From: Bacteroides sp.
GTDB lineage: Bacteria; Bacteroidota; Bacteroidia; Bacteroidales; Bacteroidaceae
Direction of reading: 5' to 3'
Assembly: GCA_021204375.1 (NCBI GenBank)
Contig: JAJPZL010000301.1
Location: 1-9,424, forward strand
Length of the DNA stretch: 9,424 bases
The notes below the pieces were generated by a model. It saw only the letters and a list, made by a program, of their open reading frames with translations, was not told the DNA's origin and ran no database searches. This document shows, piece after piece, positions 7,681-9,424 of the stretch; the stretch's first letter is position 1; the number at the start of each line of letters is the position of its first letter. The position numbers and the translations under genes are program-made.

Positions 7681-7709
7681 ATAAAAAGTGTCTGTTTTAC
7701 ACTTTTTAT
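7681..7709. repeat. perfect 11-bp inverted repeat upstream of the ara promoter
   Basis: ATAAAAAGTGT (7681-7691) and ACACTTTTTAT (7699-7709) are exact reverse complements separated by 7 nt. CAG (7678-7680) and CTG (7711-7713) can extend the pairing across one unpaired base. The nearer arm ends about 30 bp upstream of the AraR-like palindrome. The half-site differs from that palindrome: GTGT/ACAC faces inward here, while CACTTAT points toward the centre there. An activator or catabolite-control site is possible, or a hairpin at the 3' side of galK. Neither transcript strand has a long U-run directly after the stem. Confidence 0.6.
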
Positions 7710-7781
7710 TCTGTTCCGAAAGGTAGAAAATGAGGAATTTGCCGGCTGAAGGAGAGAGAGCCCTGCAAAAAAGAGATAAAA

Positions 7782-7811
7782 AACAGGATATCCCGTAAGA
7801 GATATCCTGTT
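7782..7811 (-). terminator. rho-independent terminator of galK
   Basis: The stem is a perfect 11-bp inverted repeat, AACAGGATATC (7782-7792) with GATATCCTGTT (7801-7811), and the loop is 8 nt (7793-7800). On the minus-strand transcript the hairpin is followed by a run of U from the A-tract at 7778-7783. It begins 24 nt after the galK stop codon. It should separate the galactose transcript from the arabinose operon. Confidence 0.85.
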
Positions 7812-7834
7812 CCGGAACTCATGGAGTCCTTACT

Positions 7835-8989
7835 TTAAGCCAGTCTTCTGGAACCATCACTGATCACTACATCGTATACCTTCGAGCTTCTGCCGAATGT
7901 AGCTTTGAAAGATTCTTTAGCATCTGCTATGAAAGCATCGTATAGTTCATCTTTCACCAGATTGATGGTACAACCACCGAAACCTCCACCCATCATGCGT
8001 GAACCGGTCACACCGTTCTTTTTAGCGCAATCGTTCAGGAAGTCAAGCTCTTCGCAGCTAACTTCGTAAAGTTTGCTCATCCCGTAGTGGGTTTCGTACA
8101 TCTTCTGTCCTACGGTTTCGTAATCCCCTTTCTCCAGAGCATTACAAACATCCCGTACACGCTGTATCTCACCAATTACATACTCGGCACGCATATAATC
8201 CTCTTCGCTGATCTCACTTTTTACTTCATTGAGCATATCCATGGTAGCATCCCGCAGGAATTCTACTTCCGGATGGTTCTTCCGGATAGCAGCAGCAGCA
8301 TTTTCGCACGACTCCCGGCGTTTGTTATAAGCCGAGGAAGCCAGTTTATGTTTCACTACTGAATCAAGTAATACCAGACGATATCCTTCCGGTTTGAAAG
8401 GAAAATACTGATATTCCAGGGAACGGCAATCCAGAAGAATCAGGCTGCCCTCTTTTCCGAACACAGAAGCGAACTGGTCCATAATACCACATTTTACACC
8501 GCAATAATTGTGTTCAGTAGCCTGTCCCACTTTAGCCAGTTCAAATTTATCGATCTTACCTTCTCCAAAGAGTTCATTCAGGGCAAATGCATAAGTACTC
8601 TCCAGCGCAGCCGACGAAGACATACCGGCACCCAGGGGTACATCCCCCGCAAAAGCCGTATCGAAGCCTTTTACCTCTACACCGCGTTTGATCATTTCGC
8701 GGCATACACCGAAAATATATCTGGCCCAGCTGGCGCGGGGAGCATCCTCCTCATTCAGTCCAAACTCTACCTTATCTTTCAGGTCAATGGAGTAAGCCCG
8801 TACTTTATCCGTTCTATTGGGTCTGATCTCGGCGATCATTCCCTTGTTAATGGCTCCGGGAAATACAAATCCTCCGTTGTAGTCTGTGTGTTCTCCGATT
8901 AAGTTGATGCGGCCGGGTGAAGCATAGACGTACCCTTCGGCTCCGTCAAAATGCTTTTTAAACCGGCTTCTTACGTGTTCTATATCCAT
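7835..8989 (-). CDS. galK: galactokinase
   Basis: This enzyme phosphorylates alpha-D-galactose with ATP to galactose 1-phosphate, the entry to the Leloir pathway, in the cytoplasm. The 384-residue GHMP kinase is complete. The galactokinase signature G-R-I-N-L-I-G-E-H-T-D-Y-N-G-G spans 26-40 and includes the catalytic-site Arg27. The glycine/serine-rich ATP loop is P-L-G-A-G-M-S-S-S-A-A-L-E (118-130). The expected catalytic base is Asp171 in G-I-M-D-Q-F (168-173). The third GHMP motif is T-G-S-R-M-M-G-G-G-F-G-G-C (328-340). The ATG at 8989 starts directly at the family N-terminus. It lies 36 bp after the permease gene, with no promoter or terminator seen between, so the two are probably cotranscribed, and a strong terminator follows. 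No other Leloir gene is in the window. Confidence 0.97.
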   Translation of the reverse strand: MDIEHVRSRFKKHFDGAEGYVYASPGRINLIGEHTDYNGGFVFPGAINKGMIAEIRPNRTDKVRAYSIDLKDKVEFGLNEEDAPRASWARYIFGVCREMIKRGVEVKGFDTAFAGDVPLGAGMSSSAALESTYAFALNELFGEGKIDKFELAKVGQATEHNYCGVKCGIMDQFASVFGKEGSLILLDCRSLEYQYFPFKPEGYRLVLLDSVVKHKLASSAYNKRRESCENAAAAIRKNHPEVEFLRDATMDMLNEVKSEISEEDYMRAEYVIGEIQRVRDVCNALEKGDYETVGQKMYETHYGMSKLYEVSCEELDFLNDCAKKNGVTGSRMMGGGFGGCTINLVKDELYDAFIADAKESFKATFGRSSKVYDVVISDGSRRLA

Positions 8990-9025
8990 AATAATATTAT
9001 TTAAGTGAATAAATCTCTGTTGGAA

Positions 9026-9424
9026 TCAGGCAGTTCTGATCTTGGAACCTGAATAAGCAAACCATACAATGTACAGGTAGTATACGAATAAAGTACAGAT
9101 CGCTGCGGTGAGCCCTACTTTCTCTACGATCATTCCCATCAGCGGCATCAGTACGGCAGCCCCGATCACCCCGGTATTGATCATTCCGGAAGCAGCTTTT
9201 GTGTTCGGTCCCAGGTCTTCGAGGGCCAGGTTGAAAATAAGCGGCCACATTACTGAATGGAACAGACCGGTAGCGATCAGTGCATAGATAGCCAGTTTAC
9301 CCGGAAGGATAAATGAAACACCTACACAGGCGATACCTGCCAGGATACAGGTTGTAAGTAGTGTACGAGGACGAACGCGGCTCAGGATACAGGTACCCAA
9401 TGCACGTCCCACAAGCATACCACC
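9026..9424 (-). CDS. FucP/GluP-type sugar permease, C-terminal part
   Basis: Only the last 132 residues and the TGA stop (9028-9026) are inside the window; the gene continues past 9424. What is visible has about five hydrophobic helices and looks like the C-terminal half of a major facilitator transporter of the fucose-galactose-glucose:H+ symporter group. The telling stretch is the G-L-F-H-S-V-M-W-P-L-I-F-N-L-A-L-E-D-L-G run followed by P-N-T-K-A-A-S-G-M and a glycine/alanine-rich helix (about 70-115 of the visible part). Permeases of this group carry hexoses with protons across the inner membrane. Cotranscription with galK suggests glucose/galactose as substrate (gluP-like); fucose cannot be excluded from this fragment alone. 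Confidence 0.82.
   Translation of the reverse strand, partial: GGMLVGRALGTCILSRVRPRTLLTTCILAGIACVGVSFILPGKLAIYALIATGLFHSVMWPLIFNLALEDLGPNTKAASGMINTGVIGAAVLMPLMGMIVEKVGLTAAICTLFVYYLYIVWFAYSGSKIRTA

Noticed and set aside
7681..7709. The inverted repeat read as a second galK terminator
   Set aside because: The T/A tracts lie inside the stem and no U-run follows on the minus transcript; the stem is also AT-rich, and a much better terminator is present at 7782-7811. Kept only as an unexplained repeat.
7718..7725. TACCTTTC as a second -7 box upstream of the ara operon
   Set aside because: It misses the conserved final G of TAnnTTTG and has no -33 TTG at the right distance.
8997..9248. Minus-strand frame overlapping the permease end
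   Set aside because: Out-of-frame reading; the parallel frame (9026-9424) encodes recognisable transporter helices.

Overview
The window is a tightly packed stretch of sugar-catabolism genes, all on the minus strand, so transcription runs from high to low coordinates. It looks like the chromosome of a gut-type Bacteroidales bacterium (Bacteroides/Parabacteroides relatives). Three things point there. The gene set and order (mutarotase, sodium-sugar symporter, Nudix-type AraR, araD, araA, araB) is the one known from Bacteroides arabinose loci. The regulator is the Bacteroidetes NrtR-like AraR rather than AraC or a GntR-type AraR. The main intergenic region carries an exact TAnnTTTG -7 promoter element, and most starts lack a clear Shine-Dalgarno sequence. 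I cannot name the species.

Layout in transcription order. (1) 9424-9026: the C-terminal part of a FucP/GluP-type sugar permease, cut by the window edge. (2) 8989-7835: galactokinase galK, 36 bp behind it and probably cotranscribed. (3) 7834-7584: a 251-bp control region holding, in order, the galK terminator hairpin (7811-7782), about 70 bp in which I see nothing firm, an unexplained 11-bp perfect inverted repeat (7709-7681), and a promoter with an embedded palindrome (7648-7623) that is the best AraR operator candidate. (4) 7583-53: the arabinose operon, consisting of lipoprotein galM, an SSS symporter with a GTG start, araR, araD, araA and araB, with gaps of 17, 36, 5, 60 and 21 bp. (5) 52-1: a short tail with a possible promoter -7 box and the first four codons of a probable next gene.

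How the genes work together (inference from families): the exported mutarotase interconverts sugar anomers outside the cytoplasm, the symporter brings L-arabinose in with sodium, AraA makes L-ribulose, AraB phosphorylates it, and AraD epimerises L-ribulose 5-phosphate to D-xylulose 5-phosphate for the pentose phosphate pathway. AraR, encoded in the middle of the operon, would repress from the site in front of galM and be relieved by arabinose, giving negative autoregulation. The upstream permease and galK handle galactose or a related hexose; the mutarotase lying between the two sets could serve both sugars.

This is a well-understood pathway, not a new system. The least explained elements are the inverted repeat at 7681-7709 and the GC-rich foldable gap between araD and araA. 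No RNA genes, mobile elements, CRISPR arrays or broken genes were seen.
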